Shown here: piece after piece, positions 18,326-26,981 of the stretch
Layout of the letters: each line of letters starts with the position of its first letter
Position numbering within the stretch: position 1 is the stretch's first letter
Assembly: GCA_963850205.1 (NCBI GenBank)
Contig: CAWKKJ010000012.1
Span: 1 to 64,000 of the forward strand
Source: JACVRW01 sp963850205
GTDB lineage: Bacteria > Actinomycetota > Thermoleophilia > Solirubrobacterales > Thermoleophilaceae
Direction of reading: 5' to 3'
Length of the DNA: 64,000 nucleotides
Made by a program: the position numbers and the translations under genes
Notes under the pieces: model-generated
Databases searched by the model: none
Told to the model about the DNA's origin: nothing
The model's input: only the letters and a program-made list of their open reading frames with translations

Positions 18326-19141
18326 ATGCCGCTCACGCTGACGCTGCGCGAGCCGCCGGCCGTGCCGCTCGAGACCGAGGGCCTCACCCCCGACCGGCTC
18401 GCCCCTCTCCGCCGGGGCGAGATCGAGGCGCTCGGTGTCTGGCACGGCAAGCGTCGGGCGCAGCTGGCCGATTTCTTCGCCGTCTCGGGCGACGGCGACG
18501 AGGACATGCGGGTCGAGGGTGACCTGCGGCTCGTCAAGTTCCTCGGTGCCGGGATGACCGGCGGCCGGCTCACGGTCGCGGGCGATGCGGGGATGCACGC
18601 GGGGGCGGACATGCGCGGGGGCGAGCTGGTCGTCGAGGGTGGGGTGGGGGACTTCGCGGGCACGGCCATGCTGGGCGGGCGGCTGGTGGTGCGGGGCTCC
18701 GCCGGCCGGCTCCTCGGGGGCGCGCGCCCGGGCGAGCGCAGCGGGATGCGGGGCGGCGAGATCCTCGTGCACGGGGACGCCGGCGACCAGCTGGGCGCCG
18801 GCCTCCGGCGCGGGCTGATCGCCGTGGCGGGGTCGGTGGGCGACGCCGCCGGGCTGAGGATGCTGGCCGGCACCATCGTCGCCATGGGCGGGCTGGGCGC
18901 CTGGCCGGGGGCGGCCATGCGGCGGGGCACGATCCTGGCCATGTCGCAGGTCGCGTTGCTGCCCACCTTCGCCTACGCCTGCTCGTACCGCCCGCCCTTC
19001 CTGCGCCTGTACCTGCGCCACCTGCGCGCGCTGGGCCTGCCCCTGAGCGACGAGCAGATCGAGGGCCGCTACGCGCGCTGGTGCGGGGACGGTCTCGAGC
19101 TGCGACGGGGCGAGATCCTGATCTATGAGGGAGGCGGGTGA
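18326..19141 (+). CDS. fhcC: Formyltransferase/hydrolase complex subunit C
   Basis: This is the FwdC/glutamate-synthase-alpha-like beta-helix subunit. Repeating turns of the GxxxG-GG type run through residues 70-220 (GGRLTVAGDAGMHAGADMRG, GGELVVEGGVGDFAGTAMLG and others). The C-terminal segment FLRLYLRHLRALGLPLSDEQ matches FwdC/FhcC. 271 residues. In the complex it holds A and B together and lines the methanofuran path. Its TGA overlaps the GTG of the next gene (GTGA), so translation is probably coupled. Confidence 0.92.
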   Translation: MPLTLTLREPPAVPLETEGLTPDRLAPLRRGEIEALGVWHGKRRAQLADFFAVSGDGDEDMRVEGDLRLVKFLGAGMTGGRLTVAGDAGMHAGADMRGGELVVEGGVGDFAGTAMLGGRLVVRGSAGRLLGGARPGERSGMRGGEILVHGDAGDQLGAGLRRGLIAVAGSVGDAAGLRMLAGTIVAMGGLGAWPGAAMRRGTILAMSQVALLPTFAYACSYRPPFLRLYLRHLRALGLPLSDEQIEGRYARWCGDGLELRRGEILIYEGGG

Positions 19142-20025
19142 GCGGCCGCCGTCTGCGCGTCGCGATCCTGGGCTCGACCGGCGGCTGGCACGCCACTCGG
19201 CTGGAACGGGCGCTGACCGCGCGCGGCCACGAGTACGCCTTCGCGCCGGTGACGCGCATGGTGGGCCGCATCGAGGAGGCCGTCGGGGTGCGCTCGCGCG
19301 AGCTGGCCCTCGACGGCTGCGACGTCGTGCTCGTGCGCGGCATCCCGCGCGGCTCGCTCGAGCAGGTGATCTTTCGCGTGGACGTGCTGCACGCGCTGGC
19401 GTCCGCCGGCGTTCGCGCCGTAAACAGCGCGCCCGCGATCGAGCGGACCGTGGACAAGTTCCTGGCCTCGACCCTGCTGGCCCGCGCCGGGCTGCCCACC
19501 CCGCGCACGATCGCGTGCGAACGGGCCGACGACGCCCTGGAGGCGTTCGCCGAGCTCGGCGGCGACGTGATCGTCAAGCCGCTGTTCGGCTCGATGGGCT
19601 TCGGCCTGGTGCGCGTCGAGGATCACGACGTCGCGCAGAGAGTGTTCCGTGCGCTGGAGCTGGAGCGGGCCGTGTACTACCTCCAGGAGACGCTGCCGCA
19701 CCCCGGCCGCGACGTGCGTGCGCTCGTGGTCGGCGAGCGGGTGGTGGCCGCGATCGAGCGGAGCGGCGACGGCTGGCGCACGAACCTCGCCCGCGGCGGC
19801 CGCGCGCGGCCGGTGCGGCTCGATGCCGGGCAGGAGCGCCTCTGCGTGCCGGCGGCGGCCGCGCTCGGGGCCGACTACGCCGGCGTCGACCTCCTGCGCA
19901 CCCCCGACGGTCGCGACTACGTGGTCGAGGTCAACGGGATCCCCGGCTGGCAGGGCGTGGAGCGAGCGACCGCCGTGGACGTGGCGGCCGCACTCACAGA
20001 GCACCTGGAGACGGTGGCCGGGTGA
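19138..20025 (+). CDS. RimK-type ATP-grasp ligase of the H4MPT cluster
   Basis: The fold begins RVAILGSTGGWHATRLERAL, then VNSAPAIERTVDKFLASTLL, GGDVIVKPLFGSMGFGLVRV (ATP-grasp Lys and glycine loop) and DYVVEVNGIPGWQGVERA (metal-binding Glu/Asn). 295 residues. It resembles archaeal MptN/CofF-like ligases that add glutamate to the pterin, and the ATP-grasp gene conserved in bacterial H4MPT clusters. It is translationally coupled to fhcC, so its product may modify methanofuran or dephospho-H4MPT. The exact acceptor is not established. It converges with the HisA-like gene, overlapping by 32 bases. Confidence 0.85.
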   Translation: MSGRRLRVAILGSTGGWHATRLERALTARGHEYAFAPVTRMVGRIEEAVGVRSRELALDGCDVVLVRGIPRGSLEQVIFRVDVLHALASAGVRAVNSAPAIERTVDKFLASTLLARAGLPTPRTIACERADDALEAFAELGGDVIVKPLFGSMGFGLVRVEDHDVAQRVFRALELERAVYYLQETLPHPGRDVRALVVGERVVAAIERSGDGWRTNLARGGRARPVRLDAGQERLCVPAAAALGADYAGVDLLRTPDGRDYVVEVNGIPGWQGVERATAVDVAAALTEHLETVAG

Positions 20026-20744
20026 GCGCGCGCAGCTCGTCGGCTCCGATCGCCCCGCTGTGCAGGGCGGTGGCGACGAGCGCGCCGGCCGCCCCGGCCT
20101 CCGCCAGGGCGCGCAGGTCGGCGACGTCACGCACGCCGCCGCCGGCCAGCAGCGCGAGCTCGGGAAAGCGGGCGCTGAGCTCTGCCGCCAGCGTCATGTC
20201 GGGCCCCGCGCCGGTCCCGACGCGTGCGAGGTCGAGCACGATCACCTCCCGCAGGCCTGAGGCACCCAGCCGGGCGAGCGCCTCGGCCGCTCCGAGCCGG
20301 GCCAGCGCGGCATCGGGCGAGAGCACGCGGCCGGCCCGGAGGTCGAGGCTGAGCACGAGCGGGGCGTCCGGGATCTCCGCCCGCAGCCGGGCGAGCGCGG
20401 CCTCGTCGGCGAGCGTCTCGGTGCCGACCACGACGCGCGCCACGCCCAGCTCGAGCAGGGCCCGGACGCCGGCGGCATCGGAGGCGCCGGCGTCGACCAT
20501 CACCCTCGCCTCGCCGGCCAGGGCGGCGATGACCTCGAGCTGCTTCGGTCCTCCCGCGATCGCGTCGAGATCGGCGAGGTAGAGCTCGTCGAGTCCGAGC
20601 GCTTCCCGTCACGGCTCGCGCGACCGCGAGGGGATCGGATCCGGCGACGATCTCGCTGCGCAGAGGGCGGTAGCGTTCGCGCTCCCCGCGCACGGCGTGC
20701 ACGGCGGCTCCGCTCTTGAGATCGATGACCGGGATCACTCGCAT
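19994..20744 (-). CDS. HisA-like TIM-barrel protein of the H4MPT cluster (one frameshift)
   Basis: The N-terminus MRVIPVIDLKSGAAVHAVRG is that of HisA-family isomerases, and GLDELYLADLDAIAGGPKQL can be read in the shifted frame. MVDAGASDAAGVRALLELGV, VVVGTETLADE, LVLSLDLRAGRV and LLAGGGVRDVADLRALAEAG complete the phosphate-binding barrel. The indel falls near 20600. The length (751) is not a multiple of three. HisA homologues of this type are a recognised part of bacterial H4MPT gene clusters rather than of histidine synthesis; no his genes are nearby. The reaction is unknown. Confidence 0.8.
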
Positions 20745-20816
20745 TCGTGGTCGCCTCCGCAAATACGCTCGCGTTCGGCGGCTGCGAACCTTCGCCTGGC
20801 CGCACCCGCGATGCTC

Positions 20817-20835
20817 GCAAGTGCGCTGCACTTGC
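20817..20835. promoter_or_regulatory. 19-bp palindrome in the divergent promoter of the H4MPT cofactor genes
   Basis: GCAAGTGC and its perfect complement GCACTTGC are separated by GCT. It lies in the 180-bp gap between the HisA-like gene (minus) and the TIGR03123-type gene (plus), about 73 bases from the former and 90 from the latter. It could be an operator serving both directions, or a small dispersed palindrome. I saw no second copy in the window. Confidence 0.4.
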
Positions 20836-20924
20836 TGCGCTCCCGTGCACGCCCATGCTCGGTTCTCGCTCGCCGAGCCGCGACCGAATTTCCGTCGGAG
20901 ACCACGGGCTGGGGAGGGTCGCGC

Positions 20925-21941
20925 ATGAGCGGCGTGATCGGGCTCGACGTGGGCGGGGCCAACACCAAGGCGGTGTGGCGCAACGGGGGCGAGCGGCGCG
21001 CCGTGTCGCGGCCGTTCGAGGTCTGGCGCGACCGCGAGGCGCTCGCGGCGGTGCTACGGGAGGTCGTCGCCGACGTCGCTCCGGAGCCGGTGAACGCGGT
21101 GGCGCTGACCACCACCGCGGAGCTCTCGGACGCGTTTCGCAGCAAGCGCGAGGGCGTGGCCTTCGTGCTCGAAGCCGCGGAGGCGGTGTTCGGCGAAGGG
21201 CCGCTGCTGGTCTTCACCACCGCCGGCGAGCTGGTCTCCCTCGCGGAGGCCCGGGCACGCGCGCCCGAGATCGCCGCGGCAAACTGGCTGGCGAGCGCGC
21301 TGGCGGTCGCCGCGCTGCACCCGGACGCCCTGATGGTCGACGTCGGCAGCACCACCACCGACGTCGTTCCGATCGCCGGCGGCCAGGTGGTGGCCACCGG
21401 CCGCACCGACGTCGACCGGTTGCTGGCCGGCGAGCTCGTCTACACCGGCGCGCTGCGCACGAACCTCGCGGCGATCGCGCCGCGGGTGCCGCTGCGCGGC
21501 AGCTCGTGCCCGGTCGCCTCGGAGCTGTTTGCCATCAGCGCGGACGTGCAGCTGATACTCGGCCACCTGGAGCCCGGCGCCTACACCTGCGCCACCCCGG
21601 ACGGGCGGCCCGCGACCGTCGAGTTCGCGCGCGAGCGCGTGGCCCGGCTGGTGTGCGCGGACGCCGAGGAGATGGCCGCGGAGGAGATCGACGCCATCGC
21701 CGCCTTCCTGCACGCCGAGCAGGTGCGACAGATCGAGGCGGCGGTCGGCCGGGTGGGCGCGGGACTGGAGGGCGACCCGCCCGTGGTCCCGCTGGGGGCC
21801 GGGGCCTTTCTGGCCCGCGAGGCCGCCGAGCGGCTGGGGCTCGTGGCCGTGGAGCTGCCCTGGAGCGCGGCCGAGCGCGACGCGGCCCCTGCCGCTGCGC
21901 TGGCAGAGCTGCTGGCCGCCCGGCTGCGCGCGCGGTGCTGA
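20925..21941 (+). CDS. H4MPT-linked C1-transfer-pathway protein (hydantoinase/oxoprolinase-like, TIGR03123 type)
   Basis: An ASKHA-fold start (VIGLDVGGANTKAVWRNGG) is followed by VALTTTAELSDAFRSKREGV and LMVDVGSTTTDVVPIAGGQV (phosphate-2 loop). Then come LVYTGALRTNLAAIAPRVPL and a C-terminal GAGAFLAREAAERLGL. This matches the protein family that accompanies fae/mch/fhc in every bacterial H4MPT cluster I know, required for the cofactor but without a proven reaction. 338 residues, start ATG at 20925. It overlaps the following kinase gene by 7 bases. Confidence 0.85.
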   Translation: MSGVIGLDVGGANTKAVWRNGGERRAVSRPFEVWRDREALAAVLREVVADVAPEPVNAVALTTTAELSDAFRSKREGVAFVLEAAEAVFGEGPLLVFTTAGELVSLAEARARAPEIAAANWLASALAVAALHPDALMVDVGSTTTDVVPIAGGQVVATGRTDVDRLLAGELVYTGALRTNLAAIAPRVPLRGSSCPVASELFAISADVQLILGHLEPGAYTCATPDGRPATVEFARERVARLVCADAEEMAAEEIDAIAAFLHAEQVRQIEAAVGRVGAGLEGDPPVVPLGAGAFLAREAAERLGLVAVELPWSAAERDAAPAAALAELLAARLRARC

Positions 21942-22609
21942 CCGTGGTCAAGGTCGGCGGAGGGCTCGCTCGCGAGGCGGGCGACGGCGCGCTGCGGGGC
22001 CTGTGCCGGGCCCTCGGCGACGCCGGCGCCCGCCACCCGCTCCTCGTCGTGCCCGGCGGCGCGGCGTTCGCGGATGCGGTCCGCGCGCACGACGGGCGCT
22101 TCTCGCTGCGGGCGGCGACGGCCCACCGGATGGCGATCCTCGCGATGGACCAGTTCGGCTGGCTGCTCTGCGACCTGATCCCGGACGGGGTGCCGTGCAC
22201 CGACCTCGCCTCCGCCCGCGCCGCCGCCGCGCGAGGGGAGACGCCGGTCCTCCTGCCGGCCGCCCTGCTTGCCGGCGACCCGCTGCCCGCCTCCTGGGCG
22301 GTCACGTCAGACTCGATCGCCGCCTGGGTCGCGGGCGCCGCGCGGCCCGCGCGCCTGGTGCTGATGAAGCCGGTCGACGGCCTGCATCGCGACTGGCCGT
22401 CGGACGGCGACCCGCTCACGCGCCTGAGCGTGGACGAGCTGGCCCGGCTGCGCGCGGCGGGCGGAGCCGCGGGAGTCGACGAGCACCTGCCCGAGGCGCT
22501 GCGGGAGGCCGGCGTCGAGGCGTGGGTGATCGACGGTCGTCGCCCCGCTCGGTTGGTGGAGCTGCTGACGCACGGCAGCACCGAGGGGACGCGGGTGATG
22601 CCCCGATGA
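21935..22609 (+). CDS. mfnE: Amino-acid-kinase-family protein, MfnE-like (methanofuran/H4MPT cofactor synthesis)
   Basis: The kinase glycine loop VVKVGGGLARE opens the protein, and PLLVVPGGAAFADAVR and ATAHRMAILAMDQFGWLL follow. SWAVTSDSIAAWVAGAARPA and LVLMKPVDG form the nucleotide site. In archaea MfnE phosphorylates aminomethylfuran phosphate to the diphosphate used in methanofuran assembly, and bacterial H4MPT clusters carry an orthologous gene. About 225 residues. The start is GTG at 21935, overlapping the upstream TGA; GTG at 21944 is possible. A strong hairpin follows the stop at once. Confidence 0.8.
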   Translation: MLTVVKVGGGLAREAGDGALRGLCRALGDAGARHPLLVVPGGAAFADAVRAHDGRFSLRAATAHRMAILAMDQFGWLLCDLIPDGVPCTDLASARAAAARGETPVLLPAALLAGDPLPASWAVTSDSIAAWVAGAARPARLVLMKPVDGLHRDWPSDGDPLTRLSVDELARLRAAGGAAGVDEHLPEALREAGVEAWVIDGRRPARLVELLTHGSTEGTRVMPR

Positions 22610-22660
22610 GGGTGTGGGCCCCTTTAATGCCGCATACGAGCATCAAGTGGGCCCACACCC
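22610..22660. terminator. Bidirectional hairpin between convergent cofactor operons
   Basis: The left arm GGGTGTGGGCCCCTT (22610-22624) pairs with the right arm AAGTGGGCCCACACCC (22645-22660), with one bulged base, around a 20-base loop. It starts one base after the MfnE-like gene's stop codon and overlaps the 3' end of the convergent mfnB gene, whose repaired stop falls at the inner edge of the left arm. There is no long U tract on either side, so it is a strong stem that could block transcription from both directions rather than a textbook terminator. Confidence 0.75.
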
Positions 22661-23362
22661 CCGGAGCAGAGCGCCCGCAGCCGACCGATGCGCCCGGCGT
22701 CGAGGGGCGCCGAGCGCCGGCCGTCCTGGCACGCCGCCGAGCGCACGCCGGCGATGTCGGCGCCGGTGGCCCGCACCGTCTCCAGGTCCTCGGCCCGCAG
22801 CGCTCCGGCCAGCGCCATCTCGAGGCCCGCGGCATGGCCCTCGGCCACCAGCGCGCGCAAGCGTCTCCGGACCGAGCCACTCGAACAGCCCGCGGCCGTC
22901 CTTGAGCGCGGTGTCGACCAGACAGCCCTCGACGCTCGCGCGGCGCGCGGCCGGGACGACGGCGCCGGGCGGCAGGGGCCCGCCGGGCACGCGCTCGGCG
23001 TCGGCGTAGGCGGCGGCGATCACGGCCACCCCACCGTCGAGGGCGTCACGCACCGCGCTCAGGAGGGCCACGGCCTCGTCCTCGGTGGACGTCCCCCACA
23101 GCCCGACCTTCACGTACCCGGCGCCGGAGCGCGCCGCTCCCAGCGCCGCGAGCGCGGCGGTGCCGGGCAGGTTGGGCAGGTCGCCGATCGCCGCGCTCAC
23201 CGGGCGCTCGGCCGGCACGACCTCCCTCACCCGCTCGATCACGCCCGGAGCCGGGGCGCCCAAGGAGCCCTCGTCAGGGTTCTTGACGTCGACGATGTCG
23301 ACGCCGGCCTCGACGGCCACGCGGGCCTCGCGGGCGTCGGTGACGCTCACGAGCAGCTTCAT
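22624..23362 (-). CDS. mfnB: MfnB-like (5-formylfuran-3-yl)methyl phosphate synthase (one frameshift)
   Basis: MfnB joins two glyceraldehyde-3-phosphate units into the furan precursor of methanofuran. The barrel starts KLLVSVTDAREARVAVEAGV and DIVDVKNPDEGSLGAPAPGV, with the catalytic Lys pattern DVKNP. VSAAIGDLPNLPG, GYVKVGLWG and CLVDTALKDGRGLFEWL follow. After that the frame shifts near 22865-22880 into VAEGHAAGLEMALAGALRAE and TGADIAGVRSAACQDG. 739 bases is not a multiple of three, so one indel. The ATG overlaps mptG by 4 bases. It is the last gene of the minus-strand mch operon. Confidence 0.88.
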
Positions 23363-24300
23363 CCGGCCTCGACCCGCGCGCCGTGATTGTCGAAGCGCAC
23401 CAGCTCCACCTGCCCGCCGCCGGCCAGCTCGGCCTCCATGGCACGGGCCAGCTCACGCCCCGCCTCCTCGTCCCCGACGATCCCGTAGACCGCGGGCCCC
23501 CACGAGCTCTGGCCCGCCCCGGCCGCTCCCAGCCGGAGCAGGGCGTCGACCAGCGCGCCGGCGTGCGGGTGGAACACACCGCCCTGCACCGACGCAAAGG
23601 ACTCGCCGACGAGGCGCTGGACCCGTGTGAGGGCCGCGCCGAACTCCGTCAGGTCGCCCTCGGCTAGCGCCGGCAGCAGCGAGGTGAGCACCAGCTGGGA
23701 GATGAGCGCGGCGCGGCCGGCGTCCGGGCGCAGCTCCGCGAACGCTTTCTCCTCGGCCCGCCCCGAGAGCCCGGCGTCGGCAGCTGGGATCGCGAGCACG
23801 CAGCGCCATTCGTCCGGCAGCGCGTGGCGGGCCAGCAGCGGGGCGGCATCCTCGGCGCCCGGGCGCACCCCGCCCTCCACCACCAGGCCCCCGTGGGCAA
23901 ACGTCCACAGCCCCACCGCCGAGCGCGCGCCGCGTCCGGCGGCGCGAGCCAGGGCCTGCGGCTCGGGTGCCTGCCCCGCCAGAGCCGCCAGCGCGGCCGT
24001 GACGGCCAGCCCGAGCTTCGTACCCGAGCCGAGGCCCACGTGAGCCGGAATGGCCTCCAGCACGCGCACCCTCGCCCCGCCTGCGAGCCCCAGCGCCTCC
24101 CCGGCGCGGCGGGCAACCGCGAGGGCGCGCTCGGCGTCCGGGCCCTCGGCGCTCACGTCGTCGCTCGTGCGCGCCTCCACCACCACCGCGGGGCGGCTGA
24201 GGGCCACGCCCAGGCCACCGAAGCGGCGTGCGCCGCCCTCGGCGATGTCGAGCATGCCCATGTGCAGGCGCGCGGGCGCCTCGACGCGTACCGTCGTCAT
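23359..24300 (-). CDS. mptG: Beta-ribofuranosylaminobenzene 5'-phosphate synthase
   Basis: This GHMP-fold enzyme commits p-aminobenzoate (or 4-hydroxybenzoate) and PRPP to methanopterin synthesis, releasing CO2 and diphosphate. Diagnostic stretches are VRVEAPARLHMGMLDIAEGG and the GHMP loop AIPAHVGLGSGTKLGLAVTA. GARSAVGLWTFAHGGLVVEGG, SWGPAVYGIVG and a closing VRFDNHGARV follow. 313 residues, standard length. It overlaps both the upstream DUF447 gene and the downstream mfnB gene by 4 bases. It is one of the best single markers of H4MPT biosynthesis in this window. Confidence 0.95.
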   Translation of the reverse strand: MTTVRVEAPARLHMGMLDIAEGGARRFGGLGVALSRPAVVVEARTSDDVSAEGPDAERALAVARRAGEALGLAGGARVRVLEAIPAHVGLGSGTKLGLAVTAALAALAGQAPEPQALARAAGRGARSAVGLWTFAHGGLVVEGGVRPGAEDAAPLLARHALPDEWRCVLAIPAADAGLSGRAEEKAFAELRPDAGRAALISQLVLTSLLPALAEGDLTEFGAALTRVQRLVGESFASVQGGVFHPHAGALVDALLRLGAAGAGQSSWGPAVYGIVGDEEAGRELARAMEAELAGGGQVELVRFDNHGARVEAG

Positions 24301-24878
24301 CCGCTTCCGAGCGCGGTGCGCACGTGGCGCCGCACGAGCTCCATCGCCTCGCGTTCGCGCGGCCCGGCGGTCTTGTCGACGAGCACCTGGAGGCGGTCCA
24401 GCTCGTCCCGGATCTCCGCTTCGGGCAGCCGGCGGGCCCGCGAGGCGACAATCGACGCCTCGAGCACCGCGTGAGAGGCTCGGTTGAAGCCCAGGAACTC
24501 ACGCCCCGCGCCCCGCCCCACCACCCGCGTGGTCACACGCGCGCGCCGGCCGCTCGCGTCGATCTCCTCGACGGTCACCTCACGCCACGAGCAGGCGTCC
24601 GCCAGCACGGCGCCCTCGATCGTCGCCGCGGGTTGCAGGGGCGGCTGCGGGTCGCCGAGAGCGGCCTGCGTGAACAGCAGGATGTCGTCGGTGAGGTTGA
24701 CCACGGCGGCGCCCGCGGCCTCCAGGTTCCTCAAGGTGCGCGTGGAGCGGTACGGCTTGATGACGATGATCTCGTCGGCCCACTCCACCCCCATCGCGGC
24801 GCAGTTGACCGTTCCGTCCGGGTTGATGGTCGTGGTTACCGTCTCGACGATTGGGGCCCCGGGCTGAGCCTCGCTCAT
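24297..24878 (-). CDS. DUF447 flavin-reductase-like protein of the H4MPT cluster
   Basis: VETVTTTINPDGTVNCAAMG, ADEIIVIKPYRSTRTLRNLE, AAVVNLTDDILLFTQAALGD and FLGFNRASHAVLEASIVASR give the DUF447 pattern, a split-barrel flavin-binding-like fold that occurs in methanogens and in bacterial H4MPT clusters. 193 residues. The C-terminal helices (LDRLQVLVDKTAGPREREAM) are typical of the bacterial members. It overlaps mch and mptG by 4 bases each. Loss of such genes is known to disturb dephospho-H4MPT formation in methylotrophs; the reaction is unproven. Confidence 0.85.
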   Translation of the reverse strand: MSEAQPGAPIVETVTTTINPDGTVNCAAMGVEWADEIIVIKPYRSTRTLRNLEAAGAAVVNLTDDILLFTQAALGDPQPPLQPAATIEGAVLADACSWREVTVEEIDASGRRARVTTRVVGRGAGREFLGFNRASHAVLEASIVASRARRLPEAEIRDELDRLQVLVDKTAGPREREAMELVRRHVRTALGSG

Positions 24879-25825
24879 CCCCGGAAGGACCGCTCGAGGA
24901 CGTCCACGTCCACGCCGCCGGCGTGGAAGCTGCGGCCGCTCGACACGCTTGCCAGGCGTACTTCGGCCGGGCTGAAGAGCAGCGGGTCGATCTCGTAGAA
25001 GTCCCCGCCGGCGCGCTCCAGCACACTGCCGAACGGCTCGCCGTGATCCTCGGAGGCCGACGCCGGCAGCCGCGGCACGATCGCCTCGAGCTCCTCGTCG
25101 GAGGCGTCGACGGTCAGCTCGACCTGGCCGCCGTAGAGCACCGCGTCGTTGGTCCGGCCGATCCCCTTGCCGTCATCGCCGGCGACGGGCGGCAGCGGGC
25201 AGCTCCCGAAGCCGCTCACCACCCGCTCGACGTCGAAGTCGAGCTCATGCAGCTTGTGCAGGGCGGTCTCGACCACGCGCGCGGCCACCTGCACGCCACC
25301 GGCCAGGCTGGCGGTCGGCGCGAACAGCAGCGTCAGGTCCCCGGGCGCCACGCCGGCCCGCTCGGCCACGTGGGCGGCGACCTTCTCCGGCGGAGGCTCC
25401 CGCGCCTCCAGGCAGAGCACCGCCGTCCGGGCACGCTCGTCGACGTCGAGGTCGTCGTAGAGATCCTCGGCCCGGATCACGGCCCGCCCCGGCCCACTGG
25501 CCATCGCGAAGTAGTCGTCGCGATCCACCTTCCAGCCCGCGTACTGGGAGGCCAGGCAGGCCAGCGCCGGCCGGTCGGTGACCACGGTGAGTGCGGGCAG
25601 CCAGCGGCCCTCGAGCAACAGCGGCGCGAAGGACACCGCGCCCAGCCCTCCCATGCAGATCTCAGCGAAGCGCCGTCCGGCCTCGAGGCCGCCGGGCACC
25701 GCGCTGCCGCAGTCGATCAGCCGCGTGCCGCCCGGCAGCGTGGTCACCGCCACGCGCAGGGCGTCGGCCTCGTCGGCCAGGCGGTCGGCGAGCTCGGTGG
25801 CGCGATCGTTGAGGGAGAACGTCAC
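24875..25825 (-). CDS. mch: Methenyl-tetrahydromethanopterin cyclohydrolase
   Basis: Mch hydrolyses methenyl-H4MPT to formyl-H4MPT. The protein starts at a GTG (VTFSLNDRATELADRL). It has LIDCGSAVPGGLEAGRRFAE and ICMGGLGAVSFAPLLLEG, then SQYAGWKVDRDDYFAMASGP, VAERAGVAPGDLTLLFAPTA, VVETALHKLHELDF and GIGRTNDAVLYGGQV, all Mch signatures. 316 residues, normal. The start overlaps the ATP-grasp gene by 4 bases. It links the products of Fae/MtdB with the Ftr-Fhc complex. Cytoplasmic. Confidence 0.95.
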   Translation of the reverse strand: MTFSLNDRATELADRLADEADALRVAVTTLPGGTRLIDCGSAVPGGLEAGRRFAEICMGGLGAVSFAPLLLEGRWLPALTVVTDRPALACLASQYAGWKVDRDDYFAMASGPGRAVIRAEDLYDDLDVDERARTAVLCLEAREPPPEKVAAHVAERAGVAPGDLTLLFAPTASLAGGVQVAARVVETALHKLHELDFDVERVVSGFGSCPLPPVAGDDGKGIGRTNDAVLYGGQVELTVDASDEELEAIVPRLPASASEDHGEPFGSVLERAGGDFYEIDPLLFSPAEVRLASVSSGRSFHAGGVDVDVLERSFRG

Positions 25826-26943
25826 GATCGGGCCGGAGCATAGGCCTCTTGCCCACGAAGCTCGGCCCGCAGCGCCGCCGCGCGCGCCTCGAGGTCGTCG
25901 AGAACCGCATCCGGGGAATCCTGCACCGAGACCAGGGTGCAGATCGGGCCGCCGGCCGCCATTTGCTCGCCCGGGTGAGGCACGTCGCGGATGCCGCGTT
26001 CCGGCCAGGCGCGGGTGTCCCCGACCTGCACGTCCCGGGTGGCGAAGAGGATCGCCTTGCCGGCCGCGCGGGGCGATCGCTGGGAAGGGGCGGTCGACGG
26101 CAGGCGCCCCGCGCACCCCTCCAGGTGGGCGGCGAAGACGCTCGGCCCGTCCGCGGCCTCCACGCACTCGAGCGAGCCCGTAGGACGCGGGTTGACCTCG
26201 ATGACCCAGGCCCGCTCGCCGTCCCACACGAGGTCCACGCCGAAGAGCCCACGCAGCTCGAACTCGCGGGCCAGATGCGCGCAGATCGTCCGCGCGGCGA
26301 CCTCCAGCGCGGTGCTCTGCGCCTCGTCGAGCCGCGGAGGCACGACGTTGCCGCACCATGCGTAGCCGCGCGCTCCCAGCCCCCGTCGCCCGATCAGCTG
26401 CTCGCTCACGCCGAGCACGGCTGCCGAGCGCCCGTCACCAACCGCCGCCGCCGAGCACGGAAGGCCCGCGATGTGCTCCTGCACCATCACGTTCGCGTCC
26501 AGCGCCCCGCCGCGCCACTCGCGCACGCCGCGCCCGCCGCCGCCGCGCACCGGCTTGCGCAGCCAGCGGCGCGAGCGCTCCGCCCGCCGGGGTGCCTCGG
26601 CGGCGCTGTACGTCGACGGCCAGGCGAGCCCGGCCGCAGTCAGGGAGGCCCCCAGCACGGCCGGGTCGCGCACGCGCTCGAGCGTCTCGGGCGGGCAGCC
26701 GAGCAACCTCCTGCCGGAGGCGAGCCGGGCCACCAGCTCCGGTTGGTTCTCGAGTCCCGCGCCGTAGATCACGCTCGGCGCCGGAATCTCCTCCGCCGCC
26801 TCCACCAGCCTCGCCATCCCGCCGCGCCCACCGAGGTCGCGCAGGACGGAAACGCTCCGGCAGAGGCGCTGCAGGTCGAGATCCCCGAAGCGGTCGAGCG
26901 CCACGACCTCGTGCCCGGCTCGCACGGCCAGCTCGGCGAGCAT
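25822..26943 (-). CDS. ATP-grasp protein of the H4MPT cluster
   Basis: Its second half is clear ATP-grasp: WLRKPVRGGGGRGVREWRGG, VMVQEHIAGLPCSAAAVGDG, FELRGLFGVDLVWDGERAWV and IEVNPRPTGSLECVEAADGP. An ATP-grasp gene distinct from the RimK type is usual in bacterial H4MPT clusters. The ATG at 26943 lies inside the natural N-terminus: the codons upstream read ILLVSVSAR before MLAELAVRAGHEVVALD. The real start is therefore probably about 10-15 codons earlier, at a CTG/TTG codon close to the end of the CitG-like gene (26982). It overlaps mch by 4 bases. The substrate is unknown. Confidence 0.8.
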   Translation of the reverse strand: MLAELAVRAGHEVVALDRFGDLDLQRLCRSVSVLRDLGGRGGMARLVEAAEEIPAPSVIYGAGLENQPELVARLASGRRLLGCPPETLERVRDPAVLGASLTAAGLAWPSTYSAAEAPRRAERSRRWLRKPVRGGGGRGVREWRGGALDANVMVQEHIAGLPCSAAAVGDGRSAAVLGVSEQLIGRRGLGARGYAWCGNVVPPRLDEAQSTALEVAARTICAHLAREFELRGLFGVDLVWDGERAWVIEVNPRPTGSLECVEAADGPSVFAAHLEGCAGRLPSTAPSQRSPRAAGKAILFATRDVQVGDTRAWPERGIRDVPHPGEQMAAGGPICTLVSVQDSPDAVLDDLEARAAALRAELRGQEAYAPARS

Positions 26944-26981
26944 GCGCGCGCTGACCGAGACCAGCAGGATCGGCTCCAGGC

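Noticed and set aside
15776..19141. A 1121-codon open frame spanning fhcA, ftr and fhcC
   Set aside because: Its middle is out-of-frame with the undoubted ftr gene. It arises because the fhcA frameshift joins, by chance, the frame of fhcC. Not a fusion protein.
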